Program-made: the position numbers and the translations under genes | Assembly (NCBI RefSeq): GCF_001723175.1 | Contig: NC_064651.1 | Span: 930,001-994,000 of the forward strand | Direction: 5' to 3' | Source of the DNA: Penicillium oxalicum | Lineage: Eukaryota > Ascomycota > Eurotiomycetes > Eurotiales > Aspergillaceae | Length of the DNA: 64,000 nt | Notes under the pieces: generated by a model | Seen by the model: only the letters and a program-made list of their open reading frames with translations | Database searches by the model: none | Told to the model about the DNA's origin: nothing | Shown here: in pieces, positions 44,411 to 56,014 of the stretch | Numbering within the stretch: the stretch's first letter is position 1 | How the letters are laid out: every line of letters begins with the position of its first letter

Positions 44411-47400
44411 GCGTGACACAGAGACACCCTTTTCTCTCTCTCTCCCTCTCTCTCCCTCTCCCTCTCTCTCCTCTCTCTCTCCCTCTCTCTCCCTCTCTCT
44501 CTCTCTCTCGCTCTCGCTCTCTTCTTCTTTTCTTTTCTTTCTCTTCTTTTCCATTTCTGTTCCCGATCATTGTTTTCCCTCGTTCTGGGCGGCTCTCTGT
44601 GCTTATTTCTGGTATTTTGACTTCACGGAGGGTGGGGGAATGGCCACGGCCTCTCGACGGCGCCGAGAGTCGTGTGGATCTGATTTTTTTTTCTTCCTCT
44701 TCCCTTGTTTGGTGTGCGGGCCCACAACGCAACGATCTCGCTGACCTCTTTGCTTTTACTCGCATCGCGGGAATTCATGGACCACGGGTGTGGGCAGATG
44801 CAGTTGAACTGTCGCAAACATGCAGGGGACGACACCTGCGGTCCGGATTCAATCTCTTTGCAGCCCCATCGATACGTGTGGCTTGATCTGGGACCCATGA
44901 TAACTGCAAGGATGCTACTCGCGGGCAACGGTGGAGTTGACCATTGAGGGACAAGGCTGAACTGGGTCGCTCGCCGGGACCATACTTCAGTGCTGGGTGG
45001 AAATGCGGAAAGAATCGTGGTATCGGGGGCGTTCAAACGCAAAAACAAAAAAACAAAAAAAAAGAGAATAAGCGGTTGGATGGAAAAAAATGGGGCCAAA
45101 CACAGACTGGTCTTTGCCGTCTGTGTTTTCTTCCAAGCGTCGAGGAGTGCGGCACATGGAAATCGTTGCGCAACAAGACCAGGGTCTCCCCTCTCTTTCC
45201 CTCTCCTGGAGGTCATTTGTTCTTACCTCCATTTCGTCTCGGGCTGGAGTGAATTTGTGCGACCTATCCATGGCGCTGTGCCACGTTCTGTGTGGCTAAC
45301 CGCCAGGAATTGGGCCCTGTTTCAAAGCGTCAGCGACAGGACCCTCTCTACGTTGTGAACAAAGACTTTGCGTGCGCAATCTGGGAACAGTCCCCGTCCA
45401 GTCCGGCAGAGAGTTCTTCAAAAATCCCCTCGCTTCCATGATGCGCGCCTCGAGTGTTTGTGCTGGCCATGGCCTGTCCAGAGATGGGTCCTCCAAGAAA
45501 ACCATCCTCGTCCACCCTCTCCATGATTCGAGTCCACAAACTTTCTATGATCCCTGTCCTTGGAACCTTCCCCGATTGCTGCCAAAGGGAACGGGTGGAG
45601 TGTTTCTGTGGGGCGCCGCCGTGAAGATACCCGCTTCGAACCGCGGATTTGGGAAAACTCAGTTACCGCTACCGGACCAACTGTTCCGCACGCCGTAAAC
45701 AGGCAATGGAACCCTTACCAGGTGTGCCTTGGCCCCCTGTCCTTGTGGCCGTGGGCCAGAGCGTTCAACGTCCAAAATATCGTTCACTGTCACAGGCGAT
45801 AGGGAGACTCCATCACTTATCGACACTGTTTCCTGGGCTGTGCCCCTGCAATTGACCACTGATGCGGGTACACGCATGCTGATTGCCAGCCAGGCCGAGT
45901 CTCTCTCGACGGCGAAGACCCCGGAGTCGGTGCTGTGCCACCCTACACTCACACACATTGAAGACCAGCATCGCCGCGCAGTGCCAAGTGAAATGCCAAC
46001 TCCCGAGTTGATTGGTCCTCCCGAATCGTGGACCGTTGGGTTCCCTGGCAACAGTGGCACCAGCATCCCTTCTTTGATGAAGCATAAAGGTGATGTCTTG
46101 CGCCGCTCCGTATGCTCCCATGCCGCCCGGACGTAATGGGACATTTCCCACGAGAGCTTTACCTCCCCGCTTGTGTCACTCAATCTGCATGTGTCAACCT
46201 TTCAACCTTGGGACCAATCAGGCTGTCCCCTAGACCCTGGCCAAGTCGGTTCACAATATTCGCTTCATCTCACTGACCACCCCTTTTTCTTTTTTTCTTG
46301 TAAATCTCCCTTTCAGGTACTCTCTTCTATCCACTGATCTGGTTTGTTCGCGCTGTTCTATGACTTGAATGCTTGAGGAAGGGGGTCCAAAAATGACCGG
46401 CTGGGGAGACCACTGGGACACGTTGAATTGAGCAACCCGCCAAGTCTTCCGCAAGCCGGGGGGGTGGAGGGTGTGCCTTTGGTTCGGGGTATTGTTCATC
46501 TTTTATTCTCGCTGATACTTTTCCTTCTTTCCTCTTGTTCTTCTATCTCTTCTTGCTCACTTCTTTTGTTTCCTATATTTGTCAGTTCTCCTCGGTCTGC
46601 CTAGGAACATTGGGGTTCTGTATACAGGAGGAATCTCGTCTACGCGCTGGGAAATACTCCCTCGTGTGATGAGGTACAAAATCATCGACAGAAACGCTTG
46701 GTTTTTTTTTTTTTTTGGAAATCTGATTTATTCTTTTCTTTTTCTCTCTTTCTTCTCGTATCAAGTCGAGTACCTCGGCGTACATGGACGGTCACTCCTA
46801 CCATTTCATCGAGTCAATTGCACACCATTCCAATCAAATCTACCCAACTCCGAGTATACCCAGAGATTTATTCATTCACCAAAAAAAAAGAGCCACACAG
46901 TATACGATTCTCTCGTATTTGAATTTCGGTATGTTTTCCTAACTTCTCGTCAGTTCAATAATACGTGAAACATGGAAACACGCAATTTTTATCCAACCTG
47001 CTCACTTTCTTTTTTTTTTTTTTTGGAAAGAAGCAACACTGGGAAAATTAGTTTGTTCTCTTTCCGACAGAGACTAGATCCAAGTTGACTTTTCTTTCCA
47101 GACTTCCAGTTAGTAGTGCCCCTGGGAAAAATAGAGGGAAAAAAACACTCTATCGACACTGACACCTTTGATATAGATCTTAATAAGGTGATTATACAAA
47201 GTCTAATTACTTTCATTCCAATGGTAACGGTCGAGATGTGATACGAGTGCGGATTCGATTGATTGGACCTGGGTCGATTTCTACCGGACTTAAAATAGAA
47301 GATCCATATTCAGATGAGAGGTCGAGAGTGAGATGAGATGGGGGACTTGGTTTTGTACTAAAGGACCTGGACTACCTAGTAGGTTCGGTGTGAAAATTTG

Positions 47401-47897
47401 CAGTGGGGGATGTGGATTTGCGGTTCTATATCTGCTAGCGAGGATTTAGTATTGTACCTATGTGCTTTTAGTAAGAAGAGTCTCGGTCCGGGGCCGGTAG
47501 GTGTATAAGGTTACGTGAAGATACTTGGGTTCTAAAGGATGATCGGGTGGGTGAATCTGTTTGAATTTGGAAAATGCGATGAGTGGGTGCTACTGAAGTA
47601 AAGTTGTTTGATTTGATTGAGTTCGGATGAGTAGTGGTTTTTATTCTAGGTACTGGTTACAACGTCTAGGACTGTTTCGATCTGGTTTTTTCTTGTTATT
47701 TTCGTGAGAATTTCTCACGTTGGGTGGAGTATACTATCCTGTATTCCTACTACTAAGCTACCCAGTACAAGGCCAAAGCCAATACTCAGTATTTAGATCA
47801 TAGCAGAACGATCAAGTAGGTCATAGGCACGAGTAAACACTCTCCTATTCAAAACCAAACCTCATCTCACATCCCTCCCCACTCAACAACCACATCT
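44411..47897. other. Gene-poor region between dsRBD-like and MFS genes
   Basis: Begins with the CT tract, then mixed sequence. Overlapping open frames on both strands at 45659-46183 (-) and 45729-46136 (+) lack any family signature, and neither could be extended by splicing into a recognisable domain. From about 46.9 kb on, AT content rises toward the MFS 3' end. Confidence 0.45.
44433..44525 (+). repeat. CT/CCCT-rich microsatellite tract
   Basis: About 90 bases of almost pure CTCT/CCCT repeats starting about 23 bases after the stop of the dsRBD-like gene, so probably in its 3' UTR. Confidence 0.9.
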
Positions 47898-49947
47898 CTA
47901 ATAAGCAAACTTCTTCCCCGTCCCATCGCCAAAACCCCGACTATTCTTCCACCCATAATAGATCCGCAACAACACACAACCCACCGTGACCATAAGCAAC
48001 AAAGCCGCATTGGTCCAATGACCCGTTGGATACCCCTTTTTTGCCTCGTTGGCCTTGTAGATCCATACACCGACGATTTGCCCCGGCGCGCCGACGGATA
48101 CGTTCAGGGCGATGGCGAGTCCTGCTCCCGCGGTCGAACGCAGGTTCGAGGAAAGCCAGCCGAGGAGTGGGGGGATGCAGGCAAAGGAGCCGCTTGCGGC
48201 GACGATGAGACACCCGTATCGATGCTGGGAGGAATTGGTGAGTCGTGAGTAGGTGAGTTTTTTTTCATTTGTGTGTGAAGGATGACTATGTCAATGATAC
48301 CAAGATTGGTACTTACGAGGTAAGCATCAGGTGGAAGCACGGCGGAAGCGAGAAAGCCCATGGCTCCGATGAGTGAAAAGACGGCCGAGTGAAGACCACG
48401 ACTGAGAGTAACGGGATTAGAGATCGAGCTCCGCTATATTTAGAGTCGGGATCTGGCAGGAGACTGACCTGTTGAAATGATCTGCGGACCAGGCCACAGT
48501 CAGTGTCACCACATAGGCAACTGCGTACGGAGGCACCGTCATCAGCTGCGCTCGCAAGTTGGAATACCCTAACCCGGCCGTGATCGCCGGTGTGAACAGA
48601 GACAAGCTTGAGAAGGGGGTGGAGATTCCAAAGTACACCTATTTCCGTCTGCGATTAGTCCAGAATATCTCTCTTGCGTTGCGATTCTCAGTTTTTTTGT
48701 CTTGCTTTCTTTCTTTCCCCCCACTGCTTTCTTCTTGAGACGCATTGAAGGGGGAAAGGTGCTAGCCTACCGCATAATGAGCATATAATCTCCAGTCCAC
48801 AAGCACGGCTTTGGCGTCTCCCCAGGACATGGCATTCGCAGAACCTTGAGATCCTTCCAATTGCAACCGATCTGCCGCCAGCTCCTTTTCTTCCGCAGAC
48901 AGCCATCGTGTGGTTTCCGGGTAATCAGGCAACAGGAACCAGACGAGAATGGCCGAGGCGCAAGACGGGGCTCCTTCGATGATAAATAGCCATCGCCAAG
49001 CGGACAGTCCGTGAGCGCCGTTCATATGACCGACGCCAAACGCGATAGCGCCACCAAAAGCGCCGGCCAGGGTGGCGGATGCCAAGATCAAGGCGACTCT
49101 CATGGATCGTTCAGAGTTTCGATACCAGAATGTAAGGTAGTAGACCAGGCCCGGGAATAGACCTGCCTCCATCGCACCGAGAAGGAAGCGCAGGCCAGTG
49201 ACTTGGGCATGGTTGTGGGCACCGCCGAGCCCCATGGTCGTGGCGCCCCATGCGAGCATGAGAAAAGCGATCCATCTCTAATGGGAAAAAAAAAAGGTTC
49301 AGTTTGAATGTCCGAGAGGGGAGAGCGAAGCTGCGGATTCGGCGTACACTGGGACGAAGCTTTTTCAAAAAATAATTTGACGGCACCTCAAAGAGTGCGT
49401 ATGCGATCAGGAACACCATCAGTGCAATACTGTTGTTGGTAGGGGGCATTTTAGCTTTGATCAAGAAGAATTTACCAACTTCACCACCAGCACTATCTTC
49501 GCATGGCTACAGACGCAACACTCACGTGAATTGATAGGGTGTCATGTTCGTCTCAGAAAGCATATCATTGTGTGTGTCGGCGTTGAGAATCTTGGCATTT
49601 CCTATGAGACGATCAGTATTCTCCCTCTATCCAAAACTTCTCTCCCCCTCTCCACCCCTCCCAGACACACACTTTCCGTAGTATGTCGTACTCACCAATA
49701 TTCGACCGGTCCAAGTAACACAAAAGATAGATCGCGGCGCACAAGGGAACAATCTTGCGATCTTGCTTCCAGATCAAAGCTTTTTCGCGCGCTTCGCGCT
49801 CCGGATCGAGCTCATGCTCAGGGAACTGTCACTTGATAAGTCTTCTTCTTCTCCTCTGTGATGAACTTCCGTCGGCGTTTCAAGAGTTACTCCTTCACGC
49901 ACCTCGACCGCATCCTCAACACCTCGACTGGTCACTTTCTCCGCCAT
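47898..49947 (-). CDS. MFS transporter, Dal5/allantoate-permease-type (ACS) family
   Basis: Eight exons (49903-49947, 49696-49825, 49526-49601, 49348-49429, 48771-49277, 48469-48638, 48317-48401, 47898-48224), 473 aa, continuous frame. The anion:cation symporter family mark is the first loop LCYLDRSNIGNAK, preceded by the typical cytosolic KALIWKQDRKIVP. Further marks are FEVPSNYFLKKLRPSRWIA, the second-domain entry YPETTRWLSAEEKELAADRL and about 12 hydrophobic helices. Substrates of relatives are carboxylates such as allantoate, nicotinate, pantothenate or biotin precursors; which one applies here cannot be said. Intron 1 (49826-49902) is required because the frame containing the N-terminal Met differs from the transporter frame. 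Located in the plasma membrane by family. No metabolic cluster partner lies next to it. Confidence 0.92.
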
Positions 49948-51123
49948 TGTTAACCTAGACAGTGCGTGCGGTCCACGGACTCTCGCACAGGGGATAAATG
50001 ATAGAAATATGAATGTCTCGTCGGGAAGAATGTTGAGTGCTTTTGCATGCAAGCTCGTAGAGGCGGCAACCCCTCGTTTTTTTTTTCTTTTTCTTGTTTT
50101 CTCTCTTGCACTTTTCTATTTATGCCAAAAAATCAGATCCAATAGGTTGTCTGTACGCAGTAGCGATCTGCACCTATTTGGAGATCGCATAACACACAAA
50201 CACACACACAGCGGTAGGATTTTATCTTTGGCCCCCGCATTCTGGGACCCTGTTGCATTGGCCATTTCGGCAATCGTCCGTGGCCTCCCCTCCCCCCCCC
50301 CACGCTCCGCTGGTCTGTCTTTTGCCCCAGCGAGATGGATGAGGGGTTTGCATGAGATTTGATTTGCGATCAGAAGCGAGTCAGATACTCGCTGGCCACA
50401 TGATTCATGGTCAAAAAATGGGTCCTGAGAGGTCTCGGCTCGACCGGCAGGGATGTGCATCTCAGCTGGAGGTAGGAATCATTTGGGGATTTTAGATCCG
50501 AAGTCAGTAACTGAAAAGGGTCACGGCATGTTCTCTAAAGTTGGAGATCATGATGAGCTTCTTTTACTGCTTGTTCAATGGTGGAAATTTTTTTCGATAC
50601 CTTACAACGAGTCTAGTGTATACGAATGCTTGACTATACTACAGGAATCAACTCAAAACCCGCTCCGAGAAAGTTCCCATTGTCGGGTATTTGAAGAAAG
50701 AGAGGCGGCCCCTTCTGCTGCCATCCGTCCACGGTACTTGAGATCAGCCGCATGTTGAATCTTCGTTAAGATGAACGCACTCATCTTCCAAGTCCAGTGG
50801 TAGCGCGTACCTATGACCTTGTGACGGTTACTTTCTGCCTGTCAAAGTCTTTGCTTTCGCGTCGTGTATCACGAAATGGAAGAAGTCACCTCGAATTTCT
50901 CATGCTGCCATTGCACCTGACTCTCTGCTTTGGGTCAAGCTCGGCGTAAACTACACCGAACAAGAATGGGCTGATCGAGTTCAATAGTAAGCGAGAAAAC
51001 GCTCCGCCACGGGTTGGTCTCTCACCGTGTCGCTGCGAGGCCCGACCCGGTCTCGTTATCGCCAAATGCTGCAAACCACACAAACACCTTATCGGCGCGA
51101 TTGTGCCTGAAAGCGCATCGCAA
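49948..51123. promoter_or_regulatory. Divergent intergenic region, MFS / queuine transferase
   Basis: About 1.2 kb between divergent genes. A T-rich stretch near 50080-50110 and a C10 run (50292-50301) are the only notable elements. No gene recognised. Confidence 0.5.
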
Positions 51124-51153
51124 ATGCTCTTCCCCACGATCCCCTCCCCGCGC

Positions 51154-52988
51154 ATGATCTCTATGCGATTTTCAGCGGCGCTGACTCGAATTCAATTGAA
51201 TCGCTTAGACAAGATACGTCCAGTATCGACCGTCGCCATGTCCACGGCAGCACCGCCTGTCCGAAAACCTATGCCCTCTGCACTGACTTTTGACCTGCAC
51301 GGGAAATGTTCGGTGCGTGTGGTCCTTTCGCAATGATTTTTCGTCCCCCAAGAGGCGCCAGGATTGACCGGAGGGAGGAGGACCTTTTTTCGTCTCAACT
51401 TTTTAGACTACTAAAGCCCGAGCGAGCACCCTCAAACTACCACATGGCTCTGTGCCCCTGCCGATCTTTATGCCGGTCGCCACACAAGCATCTCTGAAGG
51501 GCTTGACGTATGACCAATTGCGGGAGACAGGGTGCATGCTATGCTTGAATAACACATATCATCTGGGGTTGAAACCGGGGCAAGAGGTCCTGGATGCGGT
51601 GGGTGGTGCTCACAAGTTTCAAGGATGGGACCGGAACCTCTTGACCGATAGCGGCGGGTGAGAACCCAGTGACCCAACAGTCGTATCTCAATTCGAGATC
51701 TAAGCTAATGAGATACACTGTCGCCTTGTACAGTTTTCAAATGGTATCGCTTCTCAAGCTGGCGACTGTGACCGAGGAAGGCGTGCGCTTCCTCAGTCCG
51801 CACGATGGATCCCCCATGTAAGAGACTCCCCACATGGCCCATGTCCAACAGGGGGACATCTCCCACATGCTGGCCCAGTGGGTGTGTTGACTCGTGACCT
51901 CTTAGGCTTCTAACCCCCGAACACTCCATTTCTCTACAAAACTCCATCGGGTCGGATATTATCATGCAATTGGACGATGTGATTGCCACCACATCCCCAG
52001 ATCATGCCCGCATCAAGGAAGCTATGGACCGATCGGTGCGGTGGTTGGATCGCTGTATTGACGCGCACAAGTACCCCGAGAGGCAAAATCTGTTTTGCAT
52101 CATCCAGGGTGGATTGGACTTGGAGCTTCGCAGGAAATGCTGCGAGGAAATGGTCGCTCGGGATACGCCGGGAATTGCCATCGGAGGTCTCTCTGGTGGT
52201 GAGGCCAAGGACGAGTTCTGCAAAGTGTATGTGGTAATTCCGAAGAAAGTGTTGCGGAATCCGCTCTAACGGGGGCCTAGGGTCGACACGTGTACTGGAC
52301 TGCTTCCTGAGAACAAGCCTCGCTACGTGATGGGTGTCGTATGTTGTCTTCATCATGTGCTCGGTTGCTATCTTGCTGATTACATTCCCAGGGATACCCT
52401 GAAGATATCGTCGTTGCCGTGGCTTTGGGTGCAGACATGTTTGACTGCGTATGGCCCACGAGAACAGCGGTAAGTGCCGAGCACTTGTCGGTGCTTTTTA
52501 ACTTTTTTTCTCGGTCTAGTGCTAATGCCAGATCAGCGATTCGGCAATGCGATCGTCGATGCGGGCACTTTGAATCTCCGCCACCACAAGTATGCCAGCG
52601 ATTTTACTCCCATTGAAGAAAATTGTGAGTGCGTCTGCTGCCGTTCCACGGAAAAAGGAGGCTTGGGTGTCACCAAGGCGTACATCCACCACGTCACAGC
52701 AAAGGAGACCGTCGGAGCTCATCTGTAAGTTTCTACATGACCCCCATCGATTCATGTTTCAATCTTCATAGCTCGGGATTCTGACGATCCATCTCCAGTC
52801 TTACCATGCACAATGTGCACTACATGTTGAACTTGATGAAAGACATTCGCCGGGCCATCTTGGAAGATCGGTATCCCGCCTTTCTTCGGCAATTCTTCTT
52901 CAACATCTACGCAGGAGACAAAACAAAGTATCCCGAATGGGCCATAGGGGCTCTTCGAGGGGTTGGGATGGACCTTTTGAGTGACTGA
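51154..52988 (+). CDS. Queuine tRNA-ribosyltransferase catalytic subunit (QTRT1)
   Basis: Eight exons: first exon to 51312, then 51407-51657, 51734-51817, 51906-52226, 52281-52338, 52392-52469, 52537-52724 and 52799-52988. From the Met at 51238 the protein is 414 aa, the usual size. The enzyme exchanges guanine-34 for queuine in tRNAs with GUN anticodons. Catalytic Asp106 lies in LLTDSGGFQM and nucleophile Asp281 in [14 protein letters not shown] (numbers from 51238). The zinc site is C319-x-C321-x2-C324 and H356 (TMHN). In-frame ATGs at 51124, 51154 and 51163 precede 51238; the segment [19 protein letters not shown] is basic and amphipathic like a mitochondrial presequence, so two products (mitochondrial and cytosolic) are possible. 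I give the feature from 51154 for that reason. Fungi cannot make queuine and salvage it. The partner subunit QTRT2 is not in this window. Confidence 0.95.
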
Positions 52989-53710
52989 GTAGTCATCAAG
53001 GGAATAATCAGTGGACCGATTCTCATTTATAGCTTTGTTGGGAGGGGGTTCAACCCCGTCTCATTCATGAAAAAGAGGGACATGTTGCATTTCATCGGTG
53101 TTTTGGGGATATTTTATCAAATCAAATTTCACCGCTACTTTTTCTTGGCTGCTCGATGCTATGCCAAATGCGACTGTTAAGGCTGGGCTTGCATGGCTTC
53201 TCTGCTGCCACCATGACGCCTTATAATAAGGCTGTGCTCTGTAATTACTCTTCTGTTTAAAATGACAAATTCGAGTTGGGACAGACGCTGCATGAATGTC
53301 TGTTTTAAAAGGATGATGGATTGCGATGCATGTAACCTGTTTTGTCTTCAAACCATTTTTCTTGGAACTATGGTATTTCCATTCGTAATTGCCCAATTCA
53401 CCAAGTTCTAGTCTCTATGGCCATGGTAACACTTCTCGTGCATACTTCATTACTTGATCACCCGCCGCCCCGCAGTTCGCATACATTTACTGCACCGATA
53501 AGATAAGGATCACATGAGAGCGCGTCGCGTCGATGCCGCGTCGAAACCCCTCCTGCCGGTGTCGTTCCGCTGTTCCTCGAACAACCCACTCTTTACCTCC
53601 AGAAAAAAAAAGGACCTCTTTGGTGTCTGCGCTCAATTCCGACTCTAAAAAAAAAAACACAAAAAAGGCATATATATACAATTGACCGCACTCGTCATCA
53701 AATTTCCACC
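52989..53710. other. Intergenic region upstream of thymidylate synthase
   Basis: 3' end of the queuine transferase gene and promoter of thymidylate synthase. A CATATATATACAATTG box-like element lies about 40 bases upstream of the start codon (about 53668-53683). Several A runs precede it. Confidence 0.55.
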
Positions 53711-54724
53711 ATGACACAAGAACAAACCCCTGCTGCGGCAGACCCCAAGCCCGTTGCGGCCCACGATCCCTCGCACGAAGAACACCAATACCTCAATCTG
53801 ATCCGCACGATTCTCGCTCAAGGAGAACACCGACCCGATCGAACCGGCACCGGAACTCGATCAATCTTCGCCCCGCCTCAACTTCGCTTCTCGCTCTCCA
53901 AGCCCAATCCCAACGGAGGAGATCCGATCCCCGTCCTCCCCCTCCTCACCACCAAGCGCGTCTTCCTGCGTGCCGTCCTCGCCGAACTGCTCTGGTTCAT
54001 TGCCGGATCGACATCTTCTCTGCCCCTCTCCGAAGCCGGGATCAAAATCTGGGACGGAAACGGCAGTCGCGAATTCCTCGACAAAGTCGGCCTGGGCCAT
54101 CGGGAAGAGGGCGACCTGGGACCCGTCTACGGCTTCCAGTGGCGTCATTTTGGCGCAGAATACGTCGATGCCACGACCGATTACACCGGTCAAGGGGTGG
54201 ATCAGCTTCAGGAAGTCGTGAACAAGATCATGAACTCCCCGTTTGATCGCCGGATTATCATGAGTGCTTGGAATCCCGCCGATCTGAAGAAGATGGCGCT
54301 CCCGCCGTGTCACATGTTTGCGCAATTCTACGTCTCGTTCCCGGCGAGTATGAAGTTGGATGAAAAGACGGGCAAGCCGAATGAAAAGGGCACTTTATCT
54401 TGTTTGCTGTATCAGCGGTCGTGCGATATGGGTCTGGGTGTGCCCTTCAATATTGCCTCGTATGCGTTGTTGACGCATATTCTGGCCCACGCGGCGGATT
54501 TGCACCCGGGCACGCTGGTCCATACGATGGGTGATGCGCACGTTTACCTGGATCATGTTGATGCGCTGAACGAGCAGTTGACTCGGGAGCCGACCGAGTT
54601 TCCAGAGTTGGTCATCAAGCGAGATGATCGTGGCAGTGCTGTGATTGATGGGTGGAAGGAAGATGAGTTTGAAGTGGTTGGATACAAGCCTCATAAGACG
54701 ATCAAGATGAAGATGAGTGTTTGA
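53711..54724 (+). CDS. Thymidylate synthase
   Basis: A single-exon 337-aa protein. It methylates dUMP to dTMP using 5,10-methylenetetrahydrofolate, the only de novo source of thymidylate. Conserved elements in order: [12 protein letters not shown] (25-36), [13 protein letters not shown] (41-53), the helix [12 protein letters not shown], the dUMP contact [15 protein letters not shown] (137-151), [14 protein letters not shown], the catalytic Cys200 in [33 protein letters not shown] (235-254) and the C-terminal [17 protein letters not shown] short extra loop near residues 211-229 ([13 protein letters not shown]) and an N-terminal extension of about 24 residues are usual in fungi. ATG context (caccATGa) is good. 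Cytosolic or nuclear. Confidence 0.98.
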   Translation: MTQEQTPAAADPKPVAAHDPSHEEHQYLNLIRTILAQGEHRPDRTGTGTRSIFAPPQLRFSLSKPNPNGGDPIPVLPLLTTKRVFLRAVLAELLWFIAGSTSSLPLSEAGIKIWDGNGSREFLDKVGLGHREEGDLGPVYGFQWRHFGAEYVDATTDYTGQGVDQLQEVVNKIMNSPFDRRIIMSAWNPADLKKMALPPCHMFAQFYVSFPASMKLDEKTGKPNEKGTLSCLLYQRSCDMGLGVPFNIASYALLTHILAHAADLHPGTLVHTMGDAHVYLDHVDALNEQLTREPTEFPELVIKRDDRGSAVIDGWKEDEFEVVGYKPHKTIKMKMSV

Positions 54725-55072
54725 GATGAGACGGAAGCGCTACTGGATTGATTTTTGTGGTTTCATTTTTGTCTTTTTTGTGGTCTGCAATATTTCGATG
54801 ATACCCAACATGGGAAATGAATAATGGCAATGTCTTGGTGACAGTGGTCGAACCCGAGTAGATTATGCGCAATGATAAGTATAAGTAGTTTATCGCGCTC
54901 TATATAGAAGGGGGGGGGAAAGGGAGGTATCATCGGCAGCATGAAAACACGCTATGGTTAAAACAGATGTGCTCTGGAGTAAAAGAAAACCCGTCGTCCC
55001 AACATGCGATGAAATGGATACCCAAACAAGAAGAAAAAAGATGGTGGCCAAGCTGCTCCCAGAAATATGCCA
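54725..55072. other. Convergent intergenic region
   Basis: 3' UTR region of thymidylate synthase and of the AN1 zinc-finger gene. A G9 run occurs at 54910-54918. No gene. Confidence 0.55.
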
Positions 55073-56014
55073 TCAAGATTTCTCCAGAACCAAGCCTGCC
55101 CCCCGGAGTAATACGATTGTATCACCATTCTTCAACTTTCCCTCGCCTATCGTCTGTGAAAACTCCAAAAAGTCTCCCGACTCCACGTGGAAGATGCGCA
55201 ACCGCGCCTCCTCCCCACCGACACGGTTGTTCAAGTTCTCCACCTTCAACCTCCGCGCGGCGTCGTCGAGCACCCGGCCCACCTTCCACCGCATATCAAA
55301 GTAGAAGTCACCCGCAGGAGGCTCCGCCGCCTGCGTATCCGCCGTTCCCACCGTGTGCAAATATATCCGCTTCTCGACGGGCACTCCTGCATCACCCTTG
55401 GCCGTCCGCTTCATCTGATTGACACTGGCCAGGCGCGCCGCCGGACTATTCGGCTTCACCTTGGGCTTTGGGATGAGGTTCGACGTTGCAGCTTGTTTCT
55501 CTTTGCCCCAGGTTCGCATCCGCGAGAACATCGACTTGATCGTTTCATTCGGGCTAGGACCTTGTCGCGCGCCTAGCGGGGTAAGCTTGGCGCAGTCATG
55601 TTCCTCTCGAAGGCGGTGCTTCAGACAGTATTGGCGATTACAGTTGGGACAGCGCACGCCGGGGTCTTTGAGGGTATTGATGAGCGTCTTGCAGGAAACA
55701 TGGGCACATTGATCGGAGTTGTAGATGGTGGGTTTTTCGGGCGGTGGGCGGTTCTCCTGCTGATTTGTGCCGTTGCGACGCCGCGCCCATTCTCCGGCGT
55801 GAGGGCACTTGTGGGCGGTTTCGGATCGGTGGTCGAGACAGAAGGTACTCTTGCAGGATTCACATCGAAAGGGGAGAAAGTCGAGTTGGCCACAATATTC
55901 GAATTGGCAGTGGCGGCCGATCGATTCGAGATCGGTGTCGGCCATTTGGACGTAGGATTCTCCGCGTGTGGGGGAGGGTGAAGAGGACCCTTTGGATATG
56001 CTGAGAGGAGCCAT
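55073..56014 (-). CDS. cuz1: AN1-type zinc finger protein with C-terminal ubiquitin-like domain (Cuz1/ZFAND1-like)
   Basis: A single-exon 313-aa protein with two AN1 zinc fingers: 36-72 (C-x4-C, C-x2-C, C-x2-H-x5-H-x-C pattern; HCQFEYCGQLDFLPFRC) and 103-141 (QCAHVSCKTL..PNCNRQYCLKHRLREEHDC). A basic linker follows (KPKVKPNSPAARL), then a C-terminal ubiquitin-like fold of about 90 residues (FDMRWKVGRVLDDAARRLKVEN, FSQTIGEGKLKNGDTIVLLRG). Two AN1 fingers plus a UBL domain is the layout of yeast Cuz1 and human ZFAND1, which bring Cdc48/p97 and the proteasome together under arsenite stress. The open frame reaches further upstream, but only to a GTG; the first ATG is 56014. A later Met at residue 24 is an alternative start nearer to the yeast N-terminus. 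Confidence 0.93.
   Translation of the reverse strand: MAPLSISKGSSSPSPTRGESYVQMADTDLESIGRHCQFEYCGQLDFLPFRCESCKSTFCLDHRSETAHKCPHAGEWARRRNGTNQQENRPPPEKPTIYNSDQCAHVSCKTLINTLKDPGVRCPNCNRQYCLKHRLREEHDCAKLTPLGARQGPSPNETIKSMFSRMRTWGKEKQAATSNLIPKPKVKPNSPAARLASVNQMKRTAKGDAGVPVEKRIYLHTVGTADTQAAEPPAGDFYFDMRWKVGRVLDDAARRLKVENLNNRVGGEEARLRIFHVESGDFLEFSQTIGEGKLKNGDTIVLLRGAGLVLEKS

Noticed and set aside
45659..46183. Overlapping open frames of 174 (-) and 135 (+) codons
   Set aside because: No family signature, no conserved splice extension; opposite frames of similar length suggest chance in GC-rich DNA.
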